From Thalassolituus sp034111725 (GTDB lineage Bacteria > Pseudomonadota > Gammaproteobacteria > Pseudomonadales > Oceanobacteraceae), in the NCBI RefSeq assembly GCF_034111725.1, contig NZ_JAWUWR010000087.1, forward strand, positions 1 to 55,113: a stretch of DNA of 55,113 nt. The letters run 5' to 3'. How positions within the stretch are numbered: position 1 is the first letter of the stretch; each line of letters begins with the position of its first letter. The notes under the pieces were generated by a model. That model did no database searches. It was not told the DNA's origin and saw only the letters and a list, made by a program, of their open reading frames with translations. Both the position numbers and the translations under genes were made by a program. Positions 25,670 through 34,685 of the stretch are shown one piece after another.

Positions 25670-25704
25670 TAAAAAAACCCGAACATTCATCCTTGAGCTC
25701 GGGT
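25670..25704 (-). terminator. Rho-independent terminator after fliK
   Basis: On the minus strand ACCCGA (25699-25704) pairs with TCGGGT (25677-25682) and a run of seven Ts follows. It is about 50 bases after the fliK stop and isolates the fliK unit from the fliL promoter. Confidence 0.7.
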
Positions 25705-25754
25705 AGACGTCATAAGACTAAGCAAGAGCATCCAGCCCTAAGTGGTAAATCGAT

Positions 25755-27107
25755 TTACGCAAATGTATCGAGTAGGTTATTAGTTTCTCTAACAACAGGG
25801 CTATTCAGGTCTTCGCTGTCTTCGGTCGCTAACCATTCAGCTTCATTACCTGATGGGCCGTTACCGTCAGACTGACCTCCAGCATTTCCACCCGATGCTT
25901 GCTCACTAACATCAAACTGAGCGAGTGTTAGACCCTGCCCCTGCAAGGCATCGCGTAATCTATGGGAGTTTGCTTCCAAGACTTCTCTGACCTGATGATT
26001 CTGAGCATGCACTTGAACGCTTGCCTGATCGTGCATCACTTGTAATTTAATTTCTAAACTACCGAGCTCCGGCGGATCCAGCTGGATTCGAGCATGCTGA
26101 ATATTGTCAGCCACCATAGTGGCAATACGAGCACCAAGTGCTCCGCCCCATTCGCGACGATCCTGGCCAAACTCCAAGCGTTCTCGCAGTTGTGTTTGCA
26201 AACGCTCACTCATTGATTTCAACTCAACGTCGGCTGATAACTCAACGTCAGAGGTAGCATCTGATGCTACTTCGCCGTCTAACACAGCTGCGGGTAACTG
26301 AGCATCATTTATCGCCGCGGCAAGAGCGCTCTGTTGTGTATTGATAGCGACGGGGGGTTGCGGCGACACCAAGGATGACATCGACGAGGTCCCAGCACTT
26401 AAGTACTCCCGTAAACGGCGATCCTCTTCTAATAAGGTTGGTGGCGAATAGCCGTCATCATTAATAGATTCTGCATCCACAGCAGCTTGATCTACTGCAA
26501 TCGACTGTGCGTCGGCATTACGACCTTGCAACCGTTCTTTTAACGCAGTTTGACGCATGGCCGCTAAAGGGTCGGCTGATAAATTGGCCGGAGCCTGCTC
26601 AATAACGGTGGCCGTTGGTAATGCTGGTCCCGCAAAAAATAATGCAGCACCGACTCTACCGTCCGTTAGCTTCTCGTCACTTAACTCATTATCCAATGAA
26701 TCGTCTAATACTCCATCATCAGAAAAAGCCGTGTCATTGAAAGAACTAGGTACATAGCGAATGGGCGGCGGCGTCTCGATTTGCATCATTAACAATTCGG
26801 CATCGCCCGTTACCCCTAAAGCCAAACCATCAGTATCGAGATTCATGTCAGTATCAATTGTTAACGGCAAATTCTGGCCGTCGGTTAATGCCGTTGGCAA
26901 CGGATTTTTGCCGCTAAATAATGGACTTGTGCCATCAGCTAATAATCCATTAGTTAAGCCGTTGCCGCTTAACTGCGACATCAATGAGGCAAAGTCACCT
27001 TCGCCGTCTGTCAATAATGATGCGCCTTGTAGCCCTTGAGGCTGCAGGCCACCACCTAGTGACATCAGCAAACTGGCTAGTGGATTTGAAGGTGCGGTTG
27101 GGTTCAT
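25755..27107 (-). CDS. fliK: Flagellar hook-length control protein FliK
   Basis: Secreted molecular ruler that, with FlhB, stops hook growth and switches export to filament proteins. The 450 residues have a poorly conserved, Leu/Asp/Ala-rich N-terminal ruler part (1-330) and the conserved C-terminal Flg_hook domain with IQLDPPELGSLEIKLQV-type sequence (visible as ARIQLDPPELGSLEIKL), VQVHAQNHQVREVLEAN and a closing Gly/Asn-rich tail. It starts 65 bases after the hptB-like gene, with its own sigma-54 element in that gap and a terminator behind. Confidence 0.93.
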   Translation of the reverse strand: MNPTAPSNPLASLLMSLGGGLQPQGLQGASLLTDGEGDFASLMSQLSGNGLTNGLLADGTSPLFSGKNPLPTALTDGQNLPLTIDTDMNLDTDGLALGVTGDAELLMMQIETPPPIRYVPSSFNDTAFSDDGVLDDSLDNELSDEKLTDGRVGAALFFAGPALPTATVIEQAPANLSADPLAAMRQTALKERLQGRNADAQSIAVDQAAVDAESINDDGYSPPTLLEEDRRLREYLSAGTSSMSSLVSPQPPVAINTQQSALAAAINDAQLPAAVLDGEVASDATSDVELSADVELKSMSERLQTQLRERLEFGQDRREWGGALGARIATMVADNIQHARIQLDPPELGSLEIKLQVMHDQASVQVHAQNHQVREVLEANSHRLRDALQGQGLTLAQFDVSEQASGGNAGGQSDGNGPSGNEAEWLATEDSEDLNSPVVRETNNLLDTFA

Positions 27108-27143
27108 CCCGGTCTCCAGTGTGTCGAGGATATTCCTACTAAC

Positions 27144-27158
27144 GCAAGGGACGGGCCA
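27144..27158 (-). promoter_or_regulatory. Sigma-54 promoter of fliK
   Basis: On the minus strand TGGCCCGTCCCTTGC differs from TGGCACGNNNNTTGC at one position and keeps the GG-N10-GC spacing. Transcription would begin near 27133, 25 bases before the fliK ATG, so fliK can be expressed apart from the upstream chemosensory genes. Confidence 0.75.
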
Positions 27159-27172
27159 ATATTAGATCGAGA

Positions 27173-27508
27173 TTAAGAATGTAAGGCGAGAAGGTCGTGA
27201 CGGACTTCTTTGTAAGTATTTTCAAGTAATTCAATAGAGGCTTGCAGCCCTTCCAGCTGACCGGTGTGGGCGGCATTTTCGATTATTTGAGCTATCGTTG
27301 CCAAACCCAGCGCACAGACATTGCTACTCGCGCCTTTAAAGCTATGAGTCGCCATGCGCAATGCTACGGCATCTTGGCTTTCATAAAGTGCCCGTATCGC
27401 CATGATGCGCTCGTCGGCATCACGGATATAAATATCAATTAAATCATCGAATTCATCTTCCATGATGTCTTGCAGGGTTTTAATCGCTTCAATATCTAGG
27501 GCATCCAT
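27173..27508 (-). CDS. hptB: Histidine phosphotransfer protein (HptB-like)
   Basis: A 111-residue four-helix Hpt domain. Phospho-accepting His55 lies in ATHSFKGASSNV. I chose the ATG at 27508, which has GGAGAAG upstream; the longer reading from 27577 overlaps the previous gene without a good start. In Pseudomonas aeruginosa HptB passes phosphate from hybrid kinases to HsbR, which in turn controls the anti-sigma antagonist HsbA and FlgM. The same trio in the same order (hsbA, hsbR, hptB) occurs here, directly upstream of fliK. No hybrid kinase is encoded in the window, so its input is elsewhere. Confidence 0.82.
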   Translation of the reverse strand: MDALDIEAIKTLQDIMEDEFDDLIDIYIRDADERIMAIRALYESQDAVALRMATHSFKGASSNVCALGLATIAQIIENAAHTGQLEGLQASIELLENTYKEVRHDLLALHS

Positions 27509-27533
27509 ATTCTCTTCTCCTTTACCTGCAGCG

Positions 27534-29249
27534 TTAAGATCCAGATTTATTTTGAGGCCACTGAATGACGGCCTCAACTATATTGCCCGAACCCTGAAAT
27601 TGCAGCGATTCACAAATTTTTCCTAGCAAAGGAATTCCACGACCGCTATAAGTTCCCGATTGACTATCCGATAACTCAGAATTAATTGCACGATAGTCAA
27701 ACCCAGCACCGCTATCAATCAGCCGTAAGGTTAATGTCCCGGAACGACCATTACCTGTGTGTTCCATTTCAACACGAATACTACCATCATCTAACTCATT
27801 CAAGCGCTGCTCGCGTAACCGGTAGTACTCCATAAAACCGTCAGCGGAACCTTTCAATTTTGAACTTAACCCTAATACACCGTGTTCGAAGGCATTTGAA
27901 AATAATTCCGCCATCACGGTATACAATTGCCCCCCCATAGCACGCAGCCCAGGTACCTCCATCATCACATGATTCATCAAGGGCACTGGATTGAAATACC
28001 GTAAACTTTGCGGACCTAATTCATAGATCATCTGCCAATCAATAGGCCCTGCAACCGGCCCTGCACTTTGTGCGACTTCCACCTCACTTGGTAACGTGTA
28101 ATCCACCATACGTAATTCCAGCAAGGTAGTATCGTCATCTCTTTCCGCCTCGCCGACGTAAGCAGTAACCCGAGATAGAATTTCATCAAACACATCCTGC
28201 GGCTGATCTACATCGTCAAATATAGCGCGCAAGGCATCTTGACCAAATAATTCGCCCGCAGGATTGCGGGCCTCAATGATACCGTCCGACCACAGAAATA
28301 AACGATCACCATCAGTCATGGGTAAACGTGTCATGCTATCGCTAAATTTTTCGTTACTAAGTACGCCTAACGGTAAATGAGTCGATGAAAATGTTTCTAC
28401 AATTTTACCGTCAGCGCGCAACAAATAACAATCCGGAACGCCTCCCATCCACACACTTACAGACTGACGATCGACGGCTAAATCAACACCCGCAGCGCAA
28501 CAAAAAAAACCGACCGGTAAAATACCTTTCAACTTCAAATTGATTTCACGCATAACATCGGCTAAACCGAAACCCTTCGCCGTCATACCGTAAAATATTT
28601 CAGCTAACGGCATAGCACCAATGGCCGCAGGTAAACCGTGTCCAGTAAAATCACCGAGTAATACATGCATACCGCCATCAGGCTTACGAGCGGCAAGAAC
28701 AACATCGCCATTAAATACCGCTAAAGGAGATAGCATATAACGAATATTCTGCGCACTTAGACAACCAGCATGAGCCACATTGTCATAAACTGCTTTGGCT
28801 ACATGCTGTTCTTGCAGCATATGTTCGTTACTTTTGGCAATGGTGTCGCGCTGATTACGTACCGTTCGGTGCATATCGCACATACGATAAAAAGAATTAA
28901 TTTTGGCTTGAAGAATTATGTGATTGTATGGCTTGCTAAGAAAATCGTCGCCTCCGCACTCCAAGCAATCCGCTAAGCTTTGAGCATCAGTCAGAGAAGT
29001 TAAGAAAATAACAGGAACAAAGTCCTCTCCTGCTATTTCCTTTATTTGGAGCGTTGCCTCTTTGCCGTTTATACCAGGCATCAACACATCCATCAAAATA
29101 ATGTCTGGTTTATGCTCTAGATAGACGCTAACAGCTTCAGCACCATTTTTAGCCTCCAGCACTGTATTTCCTTGATTGCGGATAACTCGTGATAAAACCA
29201 TTCGGTCAATGTCGTTATCATCAGCAATCAGTACTTTAATGGCGTCCAT
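27534..29249 (-). CDS. hsbR: HsbR-like response regulator with PP2C phosphatase and HATPase domains
   Basis: A 571-residue three-part protein. The receiver (1-125) has phospho-acceptor Asp54 in ILMDVLMPG. The central PP2C/SpoIIE domain (about 185-385) shows GDVVLAARKPDGG, LLGDFTGHGLPAAIG, FLWSDGIIEARN and DDDTTLLEL metal-binding motifs. The C-terminal HATPase_c (about 440-565) has AELFSNAFEHGVLG and DSGAGFD, like SpoIIAB/RsbW anti-sigma kinases. In Pseudomonas HsbR dephosphorylates or phosphorylates the STAS protein HsbA according to HptB phosphorylation. It lies 12 bases after the STAS gene; its end comes 25 bases before the hptB-like start. Confidence 0.88.
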   Translation of the reverse strand: MDAIKVLIADDNDIDRMVLSRVIRNQGNTVLEAKNGAEAVSVYLEHKPDIILMDVLMPGINGKEATLQIKEIAGEDFVPVIFLTSLTDAQSLADCLECGGDDFLSKPYNHIILQAKINSFYRMCDMHRTVRNQRDTIAKSNEHMLQEQHVAKAVYDNVAHAGCLSAQNIRYMLSPLAVFNGDVVLAARKPDGGMHVLLGDFTGHGLPAAIGAMPLAEIFYGMTAKGFGLADVMREINLKLKGILPVGFFCCAAGVDLAVDRQSVSVWMGGVPDCYLLRADGKIVETFSSTHLPLGVLSNEKFSDSMTRLPMTDGDRLFLWSDGIIEARNPAGELFGQDALRAIFDDVDQPQDVFDEILSRVTAYVGEAERDDDTTLLELRMVDYTLPSEVEVAQSAGPVAGPIDWQMIYELGPQSLRYFNPVPLMNHVMMEVPGLRAMGGQLYTVMAELFSNAFEHGVLGLSSKLKGSADGFMEYYRLREQRLNELDDGSIRVEMEHTGNGRSGTLTLRLIDSGAGFDYRAINSELSDSQSGTYSGRGIPLLGKICESLQFQGSGNIVEAVIQWPQNKSGS

Positions 29250-29261
29250 GTCAGAGACTTC

Positions 29262-29567
29262 TTATTGAATGGTGAATAATTGCTCGAAGTTGGAAATTGT
29301 CAGAATTTTACGTACATCGTCATTGCAGTTAGTTAGGCTAATATCCGCTTGATCACCGCCAGCATGGTCGCGTAACAACAACAACATACCTAATGCTGAG
29401 CTATCCAGATACGAAGTACCTGACAAATCGACAATGTAGCTGTTTACATTCGAATCACCATGCTCGTATGCATCGCGAAATTCTTGGTGGACACTAAAGT
29501 CAAAACGCCCGTGAACCTTTATCGTCAGCTCACGACCATTGCTGGCAAGAGAGGCACTCACTGTCAT
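29262..29567 (-). CDS. hsbA: HsbA-like STAS anti-sigma factor antagonist
   Basis: A 101-residue single STAS domain of the SpoIIAA type. The phosphorylatable serine is Ser56 in YLDSSALGML, the same residue reported for Pseudomonas HsbA. HsbA binds the anti-sigma factor FlgM when unphosphorylated, freeing FliA, and a diguanylate cyclase when phosphorylated (known for Pseudomonas). Its neighbours hsbR and hptB downstream support the assignment; cheB of the second chemosensory system lies 62 bases upstream. A second, more divergent STAS gene is at 37685-37972. Confidence 0.86.
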   Translation of the reverse strand: MTVSASLASNGRELTIKVHGRFDFSVHQEFRDAYEHGDSNVNSYIVDLSGTSYLDSSALGMLLLLRDHAGGDQADISLTNCNDDVRKILTISNFEQLFTIQ

Positions 29568-29629
29568 TATATTTACTCCAAAAGTTTCTTATCTTTACTA
29601 ACTTAGGTTTAGCACAAAGATTCCATTTG

Positions 29630-30682
29630 TCATGCTTTCACTATCTTGTTTAGCAGGTGATCCGCAATTTTTGACAGTGGCAGAATAGTATCTACCGCGC
29701 CTAACTCGACCGCTACTTTTGGCATTCCCCACACGACACATGAGGCTTCATCTTGGGCTACGGTAATTGCACCATCGTCATGTAAACGCTTCATTGCTGC
29801 CGCGCCATCGGCACCCATACCGGTCAGCATTGCCACCACTAATTTACGTCCACCTATTAGTTCCCGTAATGAGTCGAACATTACTTCCACTGAAGGTTTA
29901 TGCAGGTTTACATTAGGGCTGTCGTCAATAATACAAAAGAGTCGTTCACCCTGCTTGCGAAAACGCAGATGCCTACCCCCTTGAGCAATAATGATCCGGC
30001 TCGGTTTAACTTCGAGCCCTTCACTTGCTTCTAATATTTCCATTGGATACCGATTATTAAGTCGAGTACACAAGGATGCACTAAAGACAGCGGGAATATG
30101 TTGCGTTATCACCATGGCTGGACAATTACCGGGCAAACCTTCAATCAAGGTATTGATAGCTTCAGTACCACCCGTAGATGAACCAATTGCTACGATGCGC
30201 TTATACACGGCAGAATTGGAGCTAATCGGTGTCAAAACACGCGGTGGCAACTCACGCCGTACGTCTTTCGGTTGCACCCGTGCTTCGGCCGCAACACGAA
30301 TTTTTTCAACCAACAGCTGGGCAAACTGGGTGAATTCCTCCGCATTACGTGCCTGCGGCTTGGCGATATAGTCAACTGCACCAACCTCCAATGCTGCGAG
30401 GGTTTCCGGTGCACCTGCAGCTGTTAGTGTCGACACCATAACAACTGGCATAGGCCGCAAACGCATGATATTGCGAAGAAACTGTAGCCCATCCATTTTG
30501 GGCATTTCCACGTCCAGAGTGAGCACATCAGGATTTAATTGCTTAATTTTATCTCTAGCGATAAAGGGATCATGAGCAACCCCTACGACTTCAATATCCG
30601 GGGTTCCATCAAATATTTCTTTTAACATCTGTCGAATTAATGCTGAATCATCAACAATCAATACTCGAATAGATTTACTCAT
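29630..30682 (-). CDS. cheB: Second CheB methylesterase (chemosensory cluster 2)
   Basis: A 350-residue protein: receiver domain with phospho-acceptor Asp57 in VLTLDVEMPKMDG, a linker of about 40 residues, and the methylesterase domain with Ser in IGSSTGGTEA, His in VITQHIP and Asp in AMLTGMGADG. It differs clearly in sequence from the flagellar CheB at 9888-10907, so it is not a recent duplicate. It closes the cheY-cheA-cheW-mcp-cheR-cheD-cheB block, eight bases after cheD. The receptor of the cluster carries a C-terminal tether that could recruit it. Confidence 0.95.
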   Translation of the reverse strand: MSKSIRVLIVDDSALIRQMLKEIFDGTPDIEVVGVAHDPFIARDKIKQLNPDVLTLDVEMPKMDGLQFLRNIMRLRPMPVVMVSTLTAAGAPETLAALEVGAVDYIAKPQARNAEEFTQFAQLLVEKIRVAAEARVQPKDVRRELPPRVLTPISSNSAVYKRIVAIGSSTGGTEAINTLIEGLPGNCPAMVITQHIPAVFSASLCTRLNNRYPMEILEASEGLEVKPSRIIIAQGGRHLRFRKQGERLFCIIDDSPNVNLHKPSVEVMFDSLRELIGGRKLVVAMLTGMGADGAAAMKRLHDDGAITVAQDEASCVVWGMPKVAVELGAVDTILPLSKIADHLLNKIVKA

Positions 30683-30690
30683 AAATCCTC

Positions 30691-31344
30691 TCAGAATAGA
30701 TCGATACTACCGGCGCCAGAATTAACTGCACTCGATTCTGCCACCGATTTCCGATATTCGTTCTCACGCTGCAACAAAGTATCGTTTTTAATCTGCGTGA
30801 TCCGACGCATCTTCACTGCACCCGTATCCGGAAAATAGAGTATTTTTCGGGCATACACGTCACCAACATCGGCCACTGCTACTTTCAAGCCTTCGTTGGC
30901 TAAGTAATTATATACAAAAAGAATATTGCGTTGGCCGATGTCGGTAAGAGAGGCAATCATTTGGCCACCACCAAACAATTTAACTTCTAAATTTTCACGA
31001 CGACCACCGCGTTTTAATATTTCATTAATCAGAAATTCCATGGCCCAATTACCATAACGAGACTCTTGCGTAACTGGGTTGCTCCCCCAATTTTCGGTAG
31101 AATGGTCATTCTGAATGGGCAACATGAAATGATTCATGCCACCGATGCCCAGTACTCGATCACGTATACATGCAGAAATACACGAGCCAAGCACTGTGAC
31201 AATCATTTCTCCATGAGTTGAAACATAAAATTCTCCCGGAAGTATTTTCGCACTCCATACTTGATGCACATTATCCCAATAACGATTAACGTGTTCAAAA
31301 CCTGGTAATGCTTTAGGTTGTTTTACCTTGAGCTGAATGGCCAT
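30691..31344 (-). CDS. cheD: Chemoreceptor glutamine deamidase CheD
   Basis: Converts specific receptor glutamines to glutamates. The 217 residues carry the conserved core VTVLGSCISACIRD (catalytic Cys), IGGMNHFMLP (catalytic His) and AVKLFGGGQM-like sequence seen as EVKLFGGGQMIA. I chose the ATG at 31344. A GTG at 31356 that overlaps the cheR stop is the alternative and adds four residues. CheD is absent from the flagellar che operon, so this is the only copy visible. It is eight bases from cheB. Confidence 0.93.
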   Translation of the reverse strand: MAIQLKVKQPKALPGFEHVNRYWDNVHQVWSAKILPGEFYVSTHGEMIVTVLGSCISACIRDRVLGIGGMNHFMLPIQNDHSTENWGSNPVTQESRYGNWAMEFLINEILKRGGRRENLEVKLFGGGQMIASLTDIGQRNILFVYNYLANEGLKVAVADVGDVYARKILYFPDTGAVKMRRITQIKNDTLLQRENEYRKSVAESSAVNSGAGSIDLF

Positions 31345-31352
31345 AGACACCG

Positions 31353-32201
31353 TCACCGGATCTTTTTATAGATAGTATTGCCAATAGACTCGAACCGAGT
31401 AGAAATACCATTTAATGACTCCGAATGACCGATAAATAAGTAACCACCAACAGGTAGGAGATTAGCGTAGCGGTCAAATAAGGTACGCTGTGTTTCTCTA
31501 TTAAAATAGATCACAACATTGCGGCAAAATATAATGTCGAATGGACCTTTTACCGGCCAATCTTCCAACAAATTTAATCGCTTAAAACACACCTTTTCTC
31601 GCAACGCATCCTTAACTCGAATAATCTTGCCGTCATGGCTATGTTTAAAGTAGCTTTGCTTTATATTGTCAGGTAATGACGAAATACTATCAGCGGGATA
31701 AATACCCTGACGGCCCTTTTCAACCACATTAGAATCGAGATCTGTTGCCAGAATCTTAATATCCCAATCACTAGGAAATGAGCTTTGCTTGAGCGTAATG
31801 GCGATAGAGTATGCCTCTTGACCAATCGAACACCCCGAAGACCAAATACGTACGCGCTTACGGCCTTGCTGTTTCAGTTTTGGGAAAGCTTCATGACGCA
31901 AATAGTCAAAGTGATGATTTTCGCGAAAGAAAGACGTCAAATTGGTCGTGAGAGCATTAACAAACTCTGTCGACTCCGACTGAAAATTGCTACGTAAATA
32001 CGTTAGATAACTTTTAAAAGTCGTGATGCCCAATACACGTAGCCTGCGTGCAATTCGGGCATAGACCATATTGACTTTATGGTTCCCTAAAACAATTCCA
32101 GTATGGGTAAGTGCCAGCTCGGCAATCTCGTCAAAATCTTTTTGGGTCATCAGGAATTCCTGATCACCCCCTATATTCACGATATTTTCAGCTGTAGCCA
32201 T
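31353..32201 (-). CDS. cheR: Chemoreceptor methyltransferase CheR (chemosensory cluster 2)
   Basis: S-adenosylmethionine-dependent methyltransferase acting on receptor glutamates. The 282 residues have an N-terminal helical domain (about 20-85) with ITTFKSYLTYL, then the catalytic domain with RVRIWSSGCSIGQEAYSIAI (SAM binding), ILATDLDSNVVEKG and FDIIFCRNVVIYFN. The end, GYLFIGHSESLNG, is typical. This is the only cheR in the window; the flagellar operon lacks one, so this enzyme may serve both systems or another copy may exist elsewhere. It lies six bases after the receptor gene. Confidence 0.95.
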   Translation of the reverse strand: MATAENIVNIGGDQEFLMTQKDFDEIAELALTHTGIVLGNHKVNMVYARIARRLRVLGITTFKSYLTYLRSNFQSESTEFVNALTTNLTSFFRENHHFDYLRHEAFPKLKQQGRKRVRIWSSGCSIGQEAYSIAITLKQSSFPSDWDIKILATDLDSNVVEKGRQGIYPADSISSLPDNIKQSYFKHSHDGKIIRVKDALREKVCFKRLNLLEDWPVKGPFDIIFCRNVVIYFNRETQRTLFDRYANLLPVGGYLFIGHSESLNGISTRFESIGNTIYKKIR

Positions 32202-32207
32202 AATGAC

Positions 32208-34592
32208 TTAGAACTCTTCCCATTCGTCAGCACTGCTTTTAACCGATAAACCACCCTGTCCTGACGCTTTCGACTTAGGCGCTGCAGCCGATACTCGCGC
32301 AGCAGGGCTGTTGTTCATTGCCGGCATCGAGTTCATAGAGCCAACTTGGCCCATACCGGCCGCTGCATCAAGTGTAAAGAAGCCCATCATTTGCGTCATG
32401 CTCTGCGCTTGTTCCGACATAGCCTCGCCAGCAGCGGTTGCTTCTTCAACCAAGGCGGCGTTTTGCTGGGTCATTTCGTCCATTTGCGCAATGGCACTGT
32501 TGACTTGATCAATACCTGAGGATTGCTCCGTAGCAGCTGTACTAATCTCTTGAATCATAAGAGAAACGCGATCAACCGAATCGATAATTTCAGCTAATGT
32601 CTTACCCGATTCATTAACCAGTGATGTACCGGCATCGACCTTGTCCACACTATCGCGAATAAGATCCTTAATTTCCTTCGCTGCCGCAGCTGAACGCTGC
32701 GCAAGGTTACGAACTTCGACAGCAACAACCGCAAAACCACGACCTTGCTCGCCCGCCCTTGCAGCCTCTACTGCTGCGTTCAAGGCTAATAAGTTAGTCT
32801 GGAAGGCAATTTCATCAATCACCCCAATAATATCGGCGATTTTCTTGCTGGCGTGGTTAATTTCTTCCATGGCGGTCACTGCTTTACTAACGACTTGACC
32901 ACCCTCTTGCGCTTTTTGACGGGCTGACGACGCCAACTCATTCGCGTGAACAGAGTTCTCACTGGTTTGTTTAACCGCACTGGTCATTTCTTCCATACTG
33001 GAAGCGGTTTCTTCCAAGCTCGACGCCTGAGATTCAGTACGCTTACTTAAATCAGCATTGCCTTGGGCTATTTCACTCGCACCCGTTGCAACCGTTCCTG
33101 CAGCTTCACGAATGCGGGTGATAATCTCAGTTAGACGATCTACGGTTGAGTTAGCATCCTGCTTCAATTTACCAAATGTGCCTTCGTAATTGGATTCAAC
33201 TTTACGCGTTAAATTACCGTGGGCGAGTGCATCAAATACGCGAATAGTATCGTTAACCACATTTTCCGAAATACCCAATAAACGATTTAAGCCCTGGGCA
33301 AGATTCAAGAAGAAGCCTTCTTTTCCAGCTATTTCAAGCCTACGAGATAAATCCCCCGAGGCAGCAGCTTCGACAATATTATCAACTTCTTGCTCAGCCG
33401 ATACTTCAGCAGTGCGATCTTTCCATTCCACAATGGTACCGATACGTTCACTTCTATCGTTCAAAATCGGATTAGCAATTAATCCGAAGGTGCGGCCACC
33501 CACTTTAATTTCGGTTGAATAAGTAGACTTCAATGCCGCGAGCATACCGCGCTGATGCGCAGGTTTTTTATGGAAGGTATCGATATTCGCGCCCATTAAA
33601 CGACTGGCATCGAAACCAGGGATATCTTGGCGTAAATCACTCTGCGCATTACTCATCATATCTTTAACAGCATTATTCATGTACACGATATTGAGATCGC
33701 CATCGGCAATCATGGCATTCGTCGTTACCACATCCAATGCTTGCTTCACCCGAGCGTTCTCGTCTGCCGTTTGTTGCTCAAGTTTTTGACGGGCCAATTC
33801 GTCAGTCATATCAACCCACTCAACCACAGTGCCTATGCGGGTTCCATCGGTGCCAATCCAAGGCGTTGCTGTGAGCGAAAATGTGAGGCCAGATACTTTT
33901 AAATCCGTTTCGTAAGACTCTTTTAATTCACTCATCATCTGACGCTGATGACTGGGCTTTTTATGAAACTGATCAACCGAGCTTCCAATAAGCTTGTTCA
34001 CATGGAAGTTCGGTAATTCTTTCTGAATATCTTTTTCGCGCCCATTTAAAACTTCACCGACGCGATCATTCATATAAACAATGTTCAAATCGTTATCAGC
34101 CAGCATTACACTCGCTTGGCACAGCTTAAGAGCGTTAGCAATATTGGCGTTTTTTTCATTCTCTCGGGCTTGATTTTTTTGCTTAGTAATGTCCGTTGCA
34201 AACTTAACAACCTTATACGGTTTTCCCGTCAAATCGAGAATAGGATTATAGCTTGCTTGAATCCAAATATTGTTGCCGCCTTTACCGATACGAAGATATT
34301 CATTACTATCGAATTCGCCACGATTTAAATTATCCCAGAATTGGCGATATTCGTTACTTGCTTTATAGTCGGCACTAACAAAAATACTATGATGTTTGCC
34401 TTGAACTTCATCAAGACGATACCCCATCACATTGAGGAAGTTATCATTTGCCGTCAAAACATTACCATTCATATCGAACTCAATCATGGCCTGACTTTTG
34501 TTCAACGCGTTGACTTTAGCTTCTAACTCGCGCATCGCTTCCTGCGTTCCGTTATTATTATCAGCGGAAAATAGGTTCTTTAAAAAACTCAT
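32208..34592 (-). CDS. Soluble PAS-domain methyl-accepting chemotaxis protein with CheR/CheB tether
   Basis: A 794-residue receptor without any transmembrane segment. I read three PAS domains: PAS1 about 25-130 (with NIWIQASYNPI), then PAS2 (about 160-260) and PAS3 (about 280-380), which are recent paralogues sharing a FHKKP(S/A)HQR block and LKxxYxTxxKV. A HAMP-like region (IVEAAASGDLSRRLE) and the coiled-coil signalling domain with IDEIAFQTNLLALNAAVEAA-type hairpin tip follow. The protein ends in EWEEF, a pentapeptide of the type that tethers CheR and CheB. I chose the ATG at 34592, with AAGGG eight bases upstream. PAS1 could bind a cofactor such as heme or FAD; the ligand cannot be told. 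P. aeruginosa Aer2/McpB in the che2 cluster is the nearest functional analogue. Confidence 0.93.
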   Translation of the reverse strand: MSFLKNLFSADNNNGTQEAMRELEAKVNALNKSQAMIEFDMNGNVLTANDNFLNVMGYRLDEVQGKHHSIFVSADYKASNEYRQFWDNLNRGEFDSNEYLRIGKGGNNIWIQASYNPILDLTGKPYKVVKFATDITKQKNQARENEKNANIANALKLCQASVMLADNDLNIVYMNDRVGEVLNGREKDIQKELPNFHVNKLIGSSVDQFHKKPSHQRQMMSELKESYETDLKVSGLTFSLTATPWIGTDGTRIGTVVEWVDMTDELARQKLEQQTADENARVKQALDVVTTNAMIADGDLNIVYMNNAVKDMMSNAQSDLRQDIPGFDASRLMGANIDTFHKKPAHQRGMLAALKSTYSTEIKVGGRTFGLIANPILNDRSERIGTIVEWKDRTAEVSAEQEVDNIVEAAASGDLSRRLEIAGKEGFFLNLAQGLNRLLGISENVVNDTIRVFDALAHGNLTRKVESNYEGTFGKLKQDANSTVDRLTEIITRIREAAGTVATGASEIAQGNADLSKRTESQASSLEETASSMEEMTSAVKQTSENSVHANELASSARQKAQEGGQVVSKAVTAMEEINHASKKIADIIGVIDEIAFQTNLLALNAAVEAARAGEQGRGFAVVAVEVRNLAQRSAAAAKEIKDLIRDSVDKVDAGTSLVNESGKTLAEIIDSVDRVSLMIQEISTAATEQSSGIDQVNSAIAQMDEMTQQNAALVEEATAAGEAMSEQAQSMTQMMGFFTLDAAAGMGQVGSMNSMPAMNNSPAARVSAAAPKSKASGQGGLSVKSSADEWEEF

Positions 34593-34685
34593 AATAACAG
34601 CCCTTTCATTATCTTCGTTCAATCCGGCTTTGTTTAGAATCAGTAGTAAGCAACACCGGCAATGGATTTTAAGTTATGTTCTTTA

